Part shown: piece after piece, positions 1 to 8,442 of the stretch
Layout: every line of letters begins with the position of its first letter
Numbering within the stretch: the first letter of the stretch is position 1
Source: Thermopolyspora flexuosa
GTDB taxonomy: Bacteria; Actinomycetota; Actinomycetes; Streptosporangiales; Streptosporangiaceae
Direction of reading: 5' to 3'
DNA length: 64,000 bases
NCBI RefSeq assembly: GCF_006716785.1
Contig: NZ_VFPQ01000001.1
Coordinates: forward strand, 5,084,001-5,148,000
The notes under the pieces: generated by a model
Database searches by the model: none
What the model saw: the letters and a program-made list of their open reading frames with translations, nothing else
What the model was told of the DNA's origin: nothing
Program-made: the position numbers and the translations under genes

Positions 1-409
1 GCACGATCTGCACGCCCTCCTCGAAGCGGTCGAACCGCTCCTTCAGCGGCGGCAGCGGGATGCCGTACGCGTCGCACTCGGGCTGGAACCACCCGGCGCC
101 GAGGCCGAGCTCGAGGCGGCCGTTGCTGATGATGTCGACGGTGGCGGCCATGTTCGCGAGCACCGCCGGGTGCCGGTAGATCATGCCGGTCACCTGGACG
201 CCGACCCGGATGCGCTTGGTCGCCTGGGCGAGCGCGGCGAGCGAGGTCCAGCCCTCCAGGTTGGGCCCGTTGATGTCGCCGGTGAGCGGATAGAAGTGGT
301 CCCAGTTCCAGGCGCTCTCGAAGATGGGGATGTCGTCGGCCGCGACCCACACGTCGAGGATTTGCTTCCAGGTCTGGTGCTCGGGGCGCGTCTTGATGCC
401 GAACCGCAT
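1..409 (-). CDS. Luciferase-like (LLM) F420/flavin-dependent oxidoreductase, C-terminus cut by window edge
   Basis: About the first 136 residues are visible, beginning MRFGIKTRPEHQTW. The segment SAWNWDHFYPLTGD, the strand KRIRVGVQVTGMIYRHPA and the stretch GRLELGLGAGWFQPE match the N-terminal half of the bacterial-luciferase barrel family, whose members use F420 or FMN to oxidise small organic substrates in the cytoplasm. The ATG was chosen because AGGAAGG lies just upstream. The gene follows ligC on the same strand after about 130 bp that include a strong hairpin, so it may belong to the protocatechuate operon or be a separate unit. Its substrate cannot be told from the sequence. A link to aromatic breakdown rests only on position. 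Confidence 0.85.
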   Translation of the reverse strand, partial: MRFGIKTRPEHQTWKQILDVWVAADDIPIFESAWNWDHFYPLTGDINGPNLEGWTSLAALAQATKRIRVGVQVTGMIYRHPAVLANMAATVDIISNGRLELGLGAGWFQPECDAYGIPLPPLKERFDRFEEGVQIV

Positions 410-440
410 GCGGGGACCTTCCTGTCGTATGGAAACCACC

Positions 441-491
441 TGAGCCCGGCAGGGCCCGGACGCTCGGTGACGTCCGGGCCCGCCAGGCTCA
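441..491 (-). terminator. Long hairpin between ligC and the LLM oxidoreductase gene
   Basis: An 11-bp perfect stem (GGGCCCGGACG with CGTCCGGGCCC, loop of 8) is lengthened by GGC/GCC and by TGAGCC/GGCTCA at its base. There is no U-tract on either strand. It may be a GC-type actinobacterial terminator or an intercistronic processing hairpin that separates expression of the last gene from the lig genes. Confidence 0.5.
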
Positions 492-538
492 CGCGCGGAT
501 GTTTCGCGTTGGTATGTACCGGGTCGTACCCGTGCTGA

Positions 539-1489
539 CTACTCCTGCCCCTCGAGCTGCTTCTCCAGCTCGCCGAGCACCTGGTAGCAGGGAAGCACCT
601 GGGAGACCGACGCGTTGGGCTCGCGGCCCTCCCGGATCGCGGCGATGAACTCGCGGTCCTGGAGCTCGACGCCGTTGGTGGAGACGGCGACCTTCGACAC
701 GTCGACCACCTCGTCCCGGCCGGTGACCAGGTCGTCGTACCGGGCGATGTAGGTGCCGTTGTCGCAGATGTAGCGGAAGAACGTGCCGAGCGGGCCGTCG
801 TTGTTGAAGCTCAGCGACAGCGTGCAGATCTTGCCGGTCTCGCTGCGCAGCTGGATCGACATGTCCATCGCGATGCCGAGCTCGGGGTGCTTGGGGCCCT
901 GGATCGCGTTCGCGATGGTGACCTTCTCCCCGGTCTGGTACTGGAACAGGTCGACCGTGTGCGCCGCGTGGTGCCACAGCAGGTGGTCGGTCCAGCTCCG
1001 CGGCTGGCCGAGCGCGTTCATGTTGGTGCGGCGGAAGAAGTACGTCTGCACGTTGAGCTGCTGGATGGACAGCTCACCGGCGAGGATGCGCTGCCGGATC
1101 CACTGGTGGGACGGGTTGAACCGCCGGGTGTGGCCGACCATGCAGACCAGCCCGGTCTCCTTCTGGACCCGCTCCACCTCCTGGGCGTCGGCCCACGAGT
1201 CCGCCAGCGGGATCTCCACCTGGACGTGCTTGCCGGCCCGCATCGCCGCGATCGCCTGCGAGGCGTGGAGCTGGGTCGGCGTACAGAGGATCACGGCGTC
1301 GACGTCGTCGCGGGCGAGCACCTCGTCGAGATCGGTCGAGGCGTGCGGCACGCCGTACTTCTCGGCCACCTCCCGGGCCTGCTCGATGCGGCGGCTGACG
1401 ATGGAGGTGACGGTCACGTCCTCGATGTTCTTGAGGGCGTCGAGGTGCTTGATGCCGAACGCGCCGGCTCCGGCGAGTGCGATACGCAT
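539..1489 (-). CDS. ligC: 4-carboxy-2-hydroxymuconate-6-semialdehyde dehydrogenase (LigC), Gfo/Idh/MocA family
   Basis: This 316-residue protein should oxidise the hemiacetal of the protocatechuate ring-cleavage product to 2-pyrone-4,6-dicarboxylate with NAD(P)+, the second step of the 4,5-cleavage pathway, in the cytoplasm. The N-terminal Rossmann motif GAGAFGIKHLDAL, the dinucleotide-site segment CTPTQLHASQA and the EIPLADSWADA strand are Gfo/Idh/MocA features. The substrate-domain motif VGHTRRFNPSHQW and the length agree with LigC/PmdC-type enzymes. It lies after ligB, but about 157 bp with two hairpins separate them, so it may have its own promoter. Family membership is clear, and the exact substrate is strongly supported by the neighbouring ligAB and ligI. 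Confidence 0.9.
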   Translation of the reverse strand: MRIALAGAGAFGIKHLDALKNIEDVTVTSIVSRRIEQAREVAEKYGVPHASTDLDEVLARDDVDAVILCTPTQLHASQAIAAMRAGKHVQVEIPLADSWADAQEVERVQKETGLVCMVGHTRRFNPSHQWIRQRILAGELSIQQLNVQTYFFRRTNMNALGQPRSWTDHLLWHHAAHTVDLFQYQTGEKVTIANAIQGPKHPELGIAMDMSIQLRSETGKICTLSLSFNNDGPLGTFFRYICDNGTYIARYDDLVTGRDEVVDVSKVAVSTNGVELQDREFIAAIREGREPNASVSQVLPCYQVLGELEKQLEGQE

Positions 1490-1526
1490 ATGGAGAGTCT
1501 TCCTTCGGGCTCGTGAAACGGTCAGG

Positions 1527-1564
1527 ACCGCGTCGCGGCGGCCGGGTGACCGTCGCGACGCGGT
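1527..1564 (-). other. Perfect 11-bp stem-loop upstream of ligC
   Basis: ACCGCGTCGCG pairs exactly with CGCGACGCGGT across a 16-nt loop. It lies in the leader between ligB and ligC and could stabilise or process the mRNA, or act as an attenuator. No downstream U-tract is seen. Confidence 0.4.
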
Positions 1565-1602
1565 CGACGTACGGGCTGGTCGGTTGTCAAGCGAACTCGG
1601 TA

Positions 1603-1630
1603 CGGCGGGGCCGGTGAGGAGGCCCCGCCG
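1603..1630 (-). terminator. Hairpin directly after the ligB stop codon
   Basis: CGGCGGGGCC pairs with GGCCCCGCCG across an 8-nt loop, 16 bp downstream of the ligB stop. It is a likely partial terminator or a boundary that sets the level of ligC relative to ligAB. The strand just downstream holds TTGACA (rc of 1584-1589), which could be a -35 element for ligC. Confidence 0.45.
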
Positions 1631-1646
1631 CGAACTGTGTCACCGA

Positions 1647-2492
<846 letters not shown>

Positions 2493-2882
2493 TCAGATCC
2501 CCTTGCTCTTGGAACGCCAACCCTCGATGTTGCGGCCGCCGGCCAGCATCATCTTCTGGTACTCCTCGACCGACATGCCGGTCATGGTGCTCACGGCCTG
2601 CACGTAGCTGAGGCCGTCGCTGGCGAACAGCTTCGCCAGGAAGTAGATGTTGCCCCCGAGCTCGAGGAGCCTGCTGTAGTCGCGGTCGAGGACCGCCTGC
2701 TTCTGCTCCTCGGTCATCGGCCACTCGTCGAGGTACGCCCGCTCGTTCGCCTTGAACCGCTCACGGTTCTCGGCCTTCATCAGGCTCATGCAGAACTCGT
2801 TGAGGTGGTACCCCTTGCGGGCGCGGTCCGCGGTGAAGATCGTCGTCCCGGGGATGTCATCGATTTCGGAGTAGTCGATCAT
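2493..2882 (-). CDS. ligA: Protocatechuate 4,5-dioxygenase alpha subunit
   Basis: This 129-residue all-helical subunit forms the lid of the LigAB active site. The sequence FTADRARKGYHLNEFCMSL near the N-terminus is a hallmark of the LigA family, and the downstream helices contain NRERFKANERAYLDEWPMT and LELGGNIYFLAKLFASDG. The ATG directly abuts the ligI stop (TAG) with no intervening base, showing tight operon coupling. Size and order agree with LigA/PmdA. It has no catalytic metal ligands of its own. Confidence 0.95.
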   Translation of the reverse strand: MIDYSEIDDIPGTTIFTADRARKGYHLNEFCMSLMKAENRERFKANERAYLDEWPMTEEQKQAVLDRDYSRLLELGGNIYFLAKLFASDGLSYVQAVSTMTGMSVEEYQKMMLAGGRNIEGWRSKSKGI

Positions 2883-3773
2883 CTAACTCTCCCAGTACAG
2901 GCGGGTCGGGTTGTCGACCAGGAGCTTCCGCCGCAGCTCCTCGGTCGGCGCGATATGCGGGATGACATCGACCAGGTGGCCGTCATCGGGCATATGGCTC
3001 TTCATGTTGGGGTGGGGCCAGTCGGTGCCCCACAGCACCCGGTCGGGGAACCGCTCCACGACCGTGCGGGCGAAGGGCCGCACGTCGGAGTAGTGCGGCG
3101 GCCCTTCCTTGGAGAGGCGTTCGGGGCAGCTCACCTTGCTCCACACGTTCGGGTTCTCGTCCATGAACCGGAGGAACAGGCCGAACTCCTCGCCGTCCAC
3201 CGGCTTGGTCACGTCCGGCCGACCCATGTGATCGACGACCACGGTGACCGGAAGCGACGTGAACAGGTCCCACCGCTCGGCCAGGTCGGCGGGCTCGAAG
3301 TAGATGACCACGTGCCAGCCGAGCGGGGCGATGCGGTCGACGATGCGGCGGTAGTAGTCGTCCGGCTTGGGGTCGACGAGCCGCTTGACGAAGTTGAACC
3401 GCACGCCGCGCACGCCCGCCTCGTGCATCTCGGCGAGCTCGGCGTCCGATACCTCGGGGCGGACCGTGGCCACGCCGCGCGCGGTGTCGTTCGAGGAGCG
3501 CAGCGCGTCGACCATCGCCGAGTTGTCCGCGCCGTGGCAGGTGGCCTGGACGATCACGCAGCGCTCGAAGCCGAGGAACTCACGGAGCTTGAACAGCTCC
3601 TCCTTGCCCGCGTCGACCGGGGTGTACTTGCGCTCCGGCGCGTACGGGAACACGTCGCCGGGCCCGAACACGTGGCAGTGGGCGTCCACCGCCCCCGGCG
3701 GCGGGGTGTATGTCGGCTTCGTCGGGTTCGGGTGGTAGGGAAGCCAGTCCGGGTCGGGGGTGAACTTCGGCAT
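2883..3773 (-). CDS. ligI: 2-pyrone-4,6-dicarboxylate lactonase (LigI), amidohydrolase family
   Basis: The 296-residue enzyme hydrolyses 2-pyrone-4,6-dicarboxylate to 4-oxalomesaconate. The amidohydrolase motif DAHCHVFGP (His32, His34), the strand VDHMGRPD (His182) and the catalytic WGTDWPHPN (Asp251) are all present and spaced as in LigI. The start was set at the ATG of MPKFTPDPDWLPYHP; further upstream the same frame is antisense-like and out of phase with ligJ. It begins 2 bp after ligJ ends and runs directly into ligA. The hydrolysis here follows the LigC step and precedes LigJ. Confidence 0.93.
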   Translation of the reverse strand: MPKFTPDPDWLPYHPNPTKPTYTPPPGAVDAHCHVFGPGDVFPYAPERKYTPVDAGKEELFKLREFLGFERCVIVQATCHGADNSAMVDALRSSNDTARGVATVRPEVSDAELAEMHEAGVRGVRFNFVKRLVDPKPDDYYRRIVDRIAPLGWHVVIYFEPADLAERWDLFTSLPVTVVVDHMGRPDVTKPVDGEEFGLFLRFMDENPNVWSKVSCPERLSKEGPPHYSDVRPFARTVVERFPDRVLWGTDWPHPNMKSHMPDDGHLVDVIPHIAPTEELRRKLLVDNPTRLYWES

Positions 3774-3775
3774 CG

Positions 3776-4792
3776 TCACCGCCCCCGTGCCTTCAGCGCC
3801 GCGTCGAGGCGCGGGTAGACGCGGCGGGCGTTGCCGCTGAACACCTGCTCCCGCTGCTCCTCGGTGAGGTCGAGCTTGTCGATGTACCGCTTGGTGTCGT
3901 CGAAGTAGTGCCCGGTGCGCGGGTCGATGCCGCGGACCGCGCCGACCATCTCCGACCCGAACAGGATGTTGTCCAGGTCGATCACCTCGAACAGCAGGTC
4001 GATGCCGGGCTGGTGGTAGACGCAGGTGTCGAAGAACACGTTCTTCATCACGTGCTCCTCGAGCGGCGGCTTCTTGAGCATGTCCGCCAGCCCGCGGTAC
4101 CGGCCCCAGTGGTACGGCACGGCCCCGCCGCCGTGCGGGATGATCAGCTTCAGGTCGGGGAAGTCGGCGAACAGGTCGCCCTGGATGAGCTGCATGAACG
4201 CCGTGGTGTCGGCGTTGATGTAGTGCGCCCCGGTGGCGTGGAACACCGGCGTGCAGGTCGAGGAGACGTGCACCATGGCGGGCACCTGCAGCTCGACCAT
4301 CGCCTCGTACAGCGGGTACCAGTACCGGTCGGTGAGCGGGGGCGAGTCCCACTTGCCGCCGCTGGGGTCGGGGTTGAGGTTGCACCCGATGAACCCCATG
4401 TCGACGCAGCGGCGCAGCTCGGCGATGGCGGCGTCGAGCGGCTCGCCCGCGGTCTGCGGGAGCATGCAGACGCCGATGAAGTTGTCCGGGAAGAGCTCCA
4501 CCACGCGGGCGATCAGGTCGTTGCAGGCGCGCGCCCACTCGATGCCGACCTTGAGGTCGCCGCGGTGGTGTGCCATGGCCGAGGCCCGGGGCGAGAAGAT
4601 CGTCATGTCCGCGCCGCGCTCGCGCAGCAGGCGGAGCTGGTTCTTCTCGATCGTCTCCCGGATCTCGTCGTCGGAGATCGACGGGTACGGCGGGGCCGGC
4701 TTGCCCGCGAGCCACGCCTCGAGCTGGCTCTCACGCCATTCCGTGTGCGCCGCCGGAGCGGTGGTGTAGTGACCGTGACAGTCGATGATCAT
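3776..4792 (-). CDS. ligJ: 4-oxalomesaconate hydratase (LigJ), amidohydrolase-type
   Basis: The 338-residue protein belongs to the metal-dependent amidohydrolase superfamily and is predicted to hydrate 4-oxalomesaconate to 4-carboxy-4-hydroxy-2-oxoadipate. The N-terminal metal motif MIIDCHGHYTTAP (His6, His8), MVHVSSTCTPVFHATGAHY, LIIPHGGGAVPYHWGR and LFGSEMVGAVRGIDP are typical of the LigJ group rather than the unrelated GalB hydratases. It is the first gene of the lig operon, behind a 285-bp leader with a candidate operator. The tautomerase (LigU/GalD type) and the final aldolase (LigK type) are not in the window and may lie beyond the left edge. Confidence 0.9.
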   Translation of the reverse strand: MIIDCHGHYTTAPAAHTEWRESQLEAWLAGKPAPPYPSISDDEIRETIEKNQLRLLRERGADMTIFSPRASAMAHHRGDLKVGIEWARACNDLIARVVELFPDNFIGVCMLPQTAGEPLDAAIAELRRCVDMGFIGCNLNPDPSGGKWDSPPLTDRYWYPLYEAMVELQVPAMVHVSSTCTPVFHATGAHYINADTTAFMQLIQGDLFADFPDLKLIIPHGGGAVPYHWGRYRGLADMLKKPPLEEHVMKNVFFDTCVYHQPGIDLLFEVIDLDNILFGSEMVGAVRGIDPRTGHYFDDTKRYIDKLDLTEEQREQVFSGNARRVYPRLDAALKARGR

Positions 4793-4897
4793 ATGTCTGG
4801 CCTCGGCCCTTCCGTCGGTCTATCTGGGGGAATCCGTGCTTGCCCGGGGTGGACTCCCCCATTGATTCGTACTGTGCCAGGTGGAACTTCCGATTCG

Positions 4898-4915
4898 TCA
4901 CTGATCTTCTAGTGA
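4898..4915 (-). promoter_or_regulatory. Short inverted repeat in the lig operon leader
   Basis: TCACT and AGTGA are separated by 8 bases, about 105 bp upstream of ligJ. It could be part of the operator or 5' leader structure. Arms this short could occur by chance. Confidence 0.25.
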
Positions 4916-4939
4916 GCGGAAGGTCCCGGCACCCATTTA

Positions 4940-4960
4940 GTTGACAATCATGTTGGCAAC
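4940..4960 (-). promoter_or_regulatory. Candidate operator/promoter element of the lig operon
   Basis: GTTGACAA and TTGGCAAC form an inverted repeat (7 of 8 positions) around a 5-base spacer. The same TTGTCAA half-site recurs upstream of ligC (about 1584-1590). The size and symmetry fit a dimeric catabolic regulator such as a GntR or IclR protein; no such regulator gene is in the window. Confidence 0.4.
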
Positions 4961-5077
4961 CTTAGCGACCACGCCATTCGCCCAGCTCAGGAGGGGTTCG
5001 GGAAGATCGCCGACCCGGACGCGCCGCGAGCCCTTTCCGCGACATGGAATCACGGATCGATAACGACGGCGCAAGCT

Positions 5078-5794
5078 TCATCCTGCCTGGCTACCATCCA
5101 TCAAGTTTTTGCCGGTAGCACGGGCGATGCGGCGCCGCTCGGTGAGGCGGCGGGCCTTCGCCTGGCTGCCGCAGTCCTCCATCGCGCACCAGCGGCGGGA
5201 CCGGTTGCGGCTGTGGTCGAGGAAGAGCCAGCCGCAGCCGCCCTCCTCGACCGGGCAGGCGCGCAGCCGGCCGATGTCGGCGCCGCGCAGGAAGTCGACG
5301 CAGGCGTGCGCGAGCCGGTCCGGGACGAGCAGCGCGGGCGTGCCGTCGACGGCGAGGCGGACCGCGCTCGGCCCGGCCGCGTCGAGCACGAGCCGGGACC
5401 GCCCGGCCGCCGCGGTCCACCGCAGCACCAGCCGCTCGAGCGCGGGCACCACGGCCGCGGCGTCCCCGGCGCCGCCGCCGGACGCGCCCTCGCCCCCGGC
5501 GGCGAGGCCGAGGCGCCGCGCGAGCACCGTGTAGGCCGCCTCGCGGATGTCCACGGCGGCGGCGAGCGCCTGCGCGGCCGCGTCCGGGGCGGCGGCCCAC
5601 GCGGCGGCCACCCGGTCCGCCTCGGCCGCGTCGACCAGGCCGATGCGGCGCGCCCAGGCGAGCAGGTCGCCGGGCGTCGGCAGGTAGTCGATGTGCTCGC
5701 CGCCCTCCGGCCGCCGCGGCGCGACCGTGTTGACCAGGTTCAACGCGGTATGCCCGCCTATGACCCGAAATACCCTATTGCCGAGATCTCCCAT
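5078..5794 (-). CDS. ABATE-domain / CGNR zinc-finger family regulator
   Basis: The N-terminal GGHTALNLVNTVAPRRP and the following helical region form the ABATE (putative stress-response binding) domain. The C-terminal segment has the zinc-finger arrangement CPVEEGGCGWLFLDHSRN then RWCAMEDCGSQAKARR, with four cysteines. The family signature CGNR reads CGSQ here, so the two residues after the last ligand differ. It is a probable DNA-binding regulator of the divergent MFS gene, since both start on either side of a palindrome. The ATG at 5794 was preferred to the GTG at 5821 because the latter would overlap the MFS start and bury the palindrome in coding DNA. Confidence 0.8.
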   Translation of the reverse strand: MGDLGNRVFRVIGGHTALNLVNTVAPRRPEGGEHIDYLPTPGDLLAWARRIGLVDAAEADRVAAAWAAAPDAAAQALAAAVDIREAAYTVLARRLGLAAGGEGASGGGAGDAAAVVPALERLVLRWTAAAGRSRLVLDAAGPSAVRLAVDGTPALLVPDRLAHACVDFLRGADIGRLRACPVEEGGCGWLFLDHSRNRSRRWCAMEDCGSQAKARRLTERRRIARATGKNLMDGSQAG

Positions 5795-5803
5795 ACCTGA
5801 GAC

Positions 5804-5833
5804 GCTACCAGTGTGGAACACTTAGCTGGTAGC
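5804..5833. promoter_or_regulatory. Shared palindromic operator between the CGNR regulator and the MFS gene
   Basis: GCTACCAG and CTGGTAGC form perfect 8-bp arms separated by 14 bases, and a smaller inverted repeat, GTGTGGAACAC, sits between them. The element fills the 45-bp gap between the preferred starts of the two divergent genes, as expected for an autoregulated exporter. Confidence 0.6.
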
Positions 5834-5839
5834 AATCGG

Positions 5840-7054
5840 ATGGATGACCTCGTGTCCCCGCGGCGGGCGGCCGCCGCGCTCGTCGCGCTCGCGGTCGGGG
5901 CGTTCTGCCTCGTCACCGCCGAGCTCCTGCCGATCGGGCTGCTCACGCTGATCGCCGCCGACCTCGGCCGCTCGGAGTCCGAGGCCGGCCTGCTCGTCAC
6001 CGGCTACGCCGTGGTGGTCGTGGTGGCCTCGGTGCCGCTGACCCGGCTGACGTACCGGCTGCCGCGCCGGGCGCTGCTCGGCGGCACGCTCGGCGTGTTC
6101 GTCGCGGGCACGCTGCTGTCCGCGGTCGCCACGGGCTACGCCGTACTGCTGTCGGCGCGGCTGCTCACCGCGCTCGCCCACGCGCTGTTCTGGTCGATCG
6201 CCGGCCCGACCGTGGCCGGCCTGTTCCCGGCCGAGGTGCGGGGGCGGGCGGTGTCCCAGATGGCGATCGGGTCCGCGCTCGCCCCGGTGATCGGCGTTCC
6301 CGCCGCGGTCTGGCTCGGCCAGCAGGCCACCTGGCGCGTGCCGTTCGCGGTGGTCGCCGCCGTCGGGCTGGTCACCGGCATCGCCATGGTCGCCGCCCTG
6401 CCCGGCCGGGCCCACCGGGGTACCGGGACGCTGCAGGGCAGCACCCCCGACGCCCGGCGCTACGTCCTCCTCCTCGTCACCACGATGATCGCCGTGACCG
6501 GCTCCCTCGCCGCCCTCACCTACGTGACACCGTACCTGCTGCGGGTGAGCGGCTTCCCCGAGGCGGCCCTCGGCCCGGTGCTGCTCGTCAACGGCATCGC
6601 CGGGGTGGTCGCCACGTTCGCGATCAGCGCCGTGGTGGACCGCCGCCCCTGGCTGTCCCTGGTCGCGCCGCTCGCCGTGGGCGCGGCCGGCTGGCTCGCG
6701 CTGTACGCCTTCGGCGCGGTACGGCCGCTCGCCGTGGTGGCGCTCGCGGTCGCCGCGCTCGGCTTCAACGCGCTCCCGCCCGCGCTCGGCAGCCGGGTGG
6801 TGCGCATCGCCCCCGGCAGCGTGGACATCGCCTCCGCGGGCTGCAGCGCCGTGTTCAACGTCGGCATCGCGAGCGGCTCGTTCCTCGGCGGGCTGCTGCT
6901 GTCCGGGGTCGGCGTGCACGTGCTGCCGCTGTTCGCCGCCGCGCTCACCGCGGTCGCCCTCGCCGTGATGCTCGCCGAGCCGCGCCTGGCCCGCCGTACC
7001 GGTCCGGCGATGTCGCCCACCTGCGAGGCGGCGCCCGCGTACCGTACGGACTGA
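5840..7054 (+). CDS. MFS transporter, probable drug/solute:H+ antiporter
   Basis: The roughly 404-residue protein has about twelve hydrophobic segments in two halves split by the basic loop PGRAHRGTGTLQGS. It has MFS features such as PIGLLTLIAADLGRSESEAG, the motif-A-like TYRLPRRALLGG and the motif-C-like region GSALAPVIGVPAAVWLG. It resembles the AraJ/YdhP-like sugar-efflux and chloramphenicol-resistance branch. The ATG at 5840 was chosen; a GTG at 5813 would add nine residues but would overlap the operator. Neither has a good Shine-Dalgarno, so a leaderless mRNA is possible. The substrate is unknown; control by the divergent CGNR protein is inferred. Confidence 0.85.
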   Translation: MDDLVSPRRAAAALVALAVGAFCLVTAELLPIGLLTLIAADLGRSESEAGLLVTGYAVVVVVASVPLTRLTYRLPRRALLGGTLGVFVAGTLLSAVATGYAVLLSARLLTALAHALFWSIAGPTVAGLFPAEVRGRAVSQMAIGSALAPVIGVPAAVWLGQQATWRVPFAVVAAVGLVTGIAMVAALPGRAHRGTGTLQGSTPDARRYVLLLVTTMIAVTGSLAALTYVTPYLLRVSGFPEAALGPVLLVNGIAGVVATFAISAVVDRRPWLSLVAPLAVGAAGWLALYAFGAVRPLAVVALAVAALGFNALPPALGSRVVRIAPGSVDIASAGCSAVFNVGIASGSFLGGLLLSGVGVHVLPLFAAALTAVALAVMLAEPRLARRTGPAMSPTCEAAPAYRTD

Positions 7055-7094
7055 CCGCGGACGGCGAGGGCGTACAAGGGGGGAGCGGGCCACG

Positions 7095-8090
7095 GTGCGG
7101 ATCGGTGTCTTCCTGGTCGCCGCGCAGTTTCCCGGGATGGACTCCGGGGACGTGCTCCGCGCCACGGTGGAGACGATCGTGGCGGCGGAGCGGGCCGGGT
7201 TCGACGACGCGTGGATCGCCGAGCACCACTTCATGTCGTACGGCGTGTGCCCCTCGGCGACCATGCTCGCCGGGGTGGCGCTCGGCCGTACCGAGCGCAT
7301 CCGGGTCGGCACGGCGGTGAGCGTGCTGAGCAACCGGCACCCGGTCGCGCTCGCCGAGGAGGCGGCGATCCTCCACCACACCTCCGGTGGGCGGTTCGTC
7401 CTCGGGGTCGGCCGGGGCGGGCCGTGGCTGGACCTGGAGGTGTTCGGCACCGGGCTCGAGCGCTACGAGCGCGGCTTCGCCGAGTCGCTCGACCTGCTGT
7501 GCGCCGCGCTCACCCGGCCGTCGGTGAAGGCGGAGGGAGAGTTCTTCCGCTTCCGCGAGGTGCCGATGTCGCCCGAGCCGCCCGGCCTGCGCCCGGTGGT
7601 CGCCTGCACCTCGGCGGCGACCGCGTCCCTGGCCGCCGAGCGCGGCCTGCCCATGCTGCTCGGCCTGCACATCGGCGACGAGGAGAAGGCCGAGATGATC
7701 GGCCACTACGCGCGGGCCTGCCCGAAGGACGTCCCGGCGCCGGGCCACGTCGCCGCCGCCGTGGCCCAGGTGGCCGACACCACCGAGCAGGCGGTCGCCA
7801 CGCTCAAGGCGCGCATGCCCGAGTGGCTGCGCCCGGGCCTCGCCGGGTACGTGCCGGTGGACGGCCGCCCGCGCCCGGCCACCGACGTCGACGCGTACGT
7901 CGACCGGCTGTGCCGCATCCATCCCGTCGGCTCGCCGGACCACTGTGCCGAGCGGCTGCGCCGTACCGTCGAGCGGACGGGCCTGCGCCACCTGATCCTG
8001 TTCGTCGAGGGCGCGGGCGACCCCGCCGCCACCCTGGAGAACGTGGCCCGGCTCGGCGCCGAGGTCCTCCCGCTGGTGCGGGACCTTTAG
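7095..8090 (+). CDS. Luciferase-like (LLM) flavin-dependent oxidoreductase
   Basis: The 331-residue protein begins MRIGVFLVAAQFPGMD and has ERAGFDDAWIAEHHFM, TERIRVGTAVSVLSNRHP, EEAAILHHTSGGRFVLGVG and the C-terminal LRHLILFVEGAGDP, all placed as in the FMN/F420 luciferase-like barrel. The EHHF sequence is typical of alkanal-monooxygenase-type members. GTG is the start, with GGGAGCGGGCC upstream. It follows the MFS gene by 40 bp on the same strand and may be transcribed with it. The substrate is unknown; an oxidative detoxification partner for the exporter is one possibility. Confidence 0.85.
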   Translation: MRIGVFLVAAQFPGMDSGDVLRATVETIVAAERAGFDDAWIAEHHFMSYGVCPSATMLAGVALGRTERIRVGTAVSVLSNRHPVALAEEAAILHHTSGGRFVLGVGRGGPWLDLEVFGTGLERYERGFAESLDLLCAALTRPSVKAEGEFFRFREVPMSPEPPGLRPVVACTSAATASLAAERGLPMLLGLHIGDEEKAEMIGHYARACPKDVPAPGHVAAAVAQVADTTEQAVATLKARMPEWLRPGLAGYVPVDGRPRPATDVDAYVDRLCRIHPVGSPDHCAERLRRTVERTGLRHLILFVEGAGDPAATLENVARLGAEVLPLVRDL

Positions 8091-8442
8091 GGCTGACCAC
8101 CGCGGCGGTGGGCGAGCCGGTCCCCTGGGGCGGTCGACCGGCCCGACCCCGCCTGGGCCGGAGTAGCCTGGTCACCCGCGATCGGACCGGCCTTCGGAGG
8201 CCGTCGCGCGAGGCTGGCCCGGCGAGGTCGCGGACGCCGGGCCCGCCGTTGTCACCGGATCAGGCATATTCGGTCGAGACCGGCGAGGAGTCTCGGTCGA
8301 TCTTGGCCGGTGTCGTCTGGGTGATGCCGGGCTCAACGGACGGGACCCGGCAGGATTTGACCCGCTACGCCCTATGCCGCGATGGCCTACGGACTCCCGG
8401 TTCGCGGCCCAGCTAGTGTCAGGCAAACAGCCACGAACCCCG
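8091..8442. other. Intergenic region between convergent genes
   Basis: About 350 bp between the LLM gene and the 3' end of the SAF-tail membrane gene. No frame has consistent G/C-ending codons, and no RNA gene or clear U-tract terminator was recognised. Confidence 0.5.
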
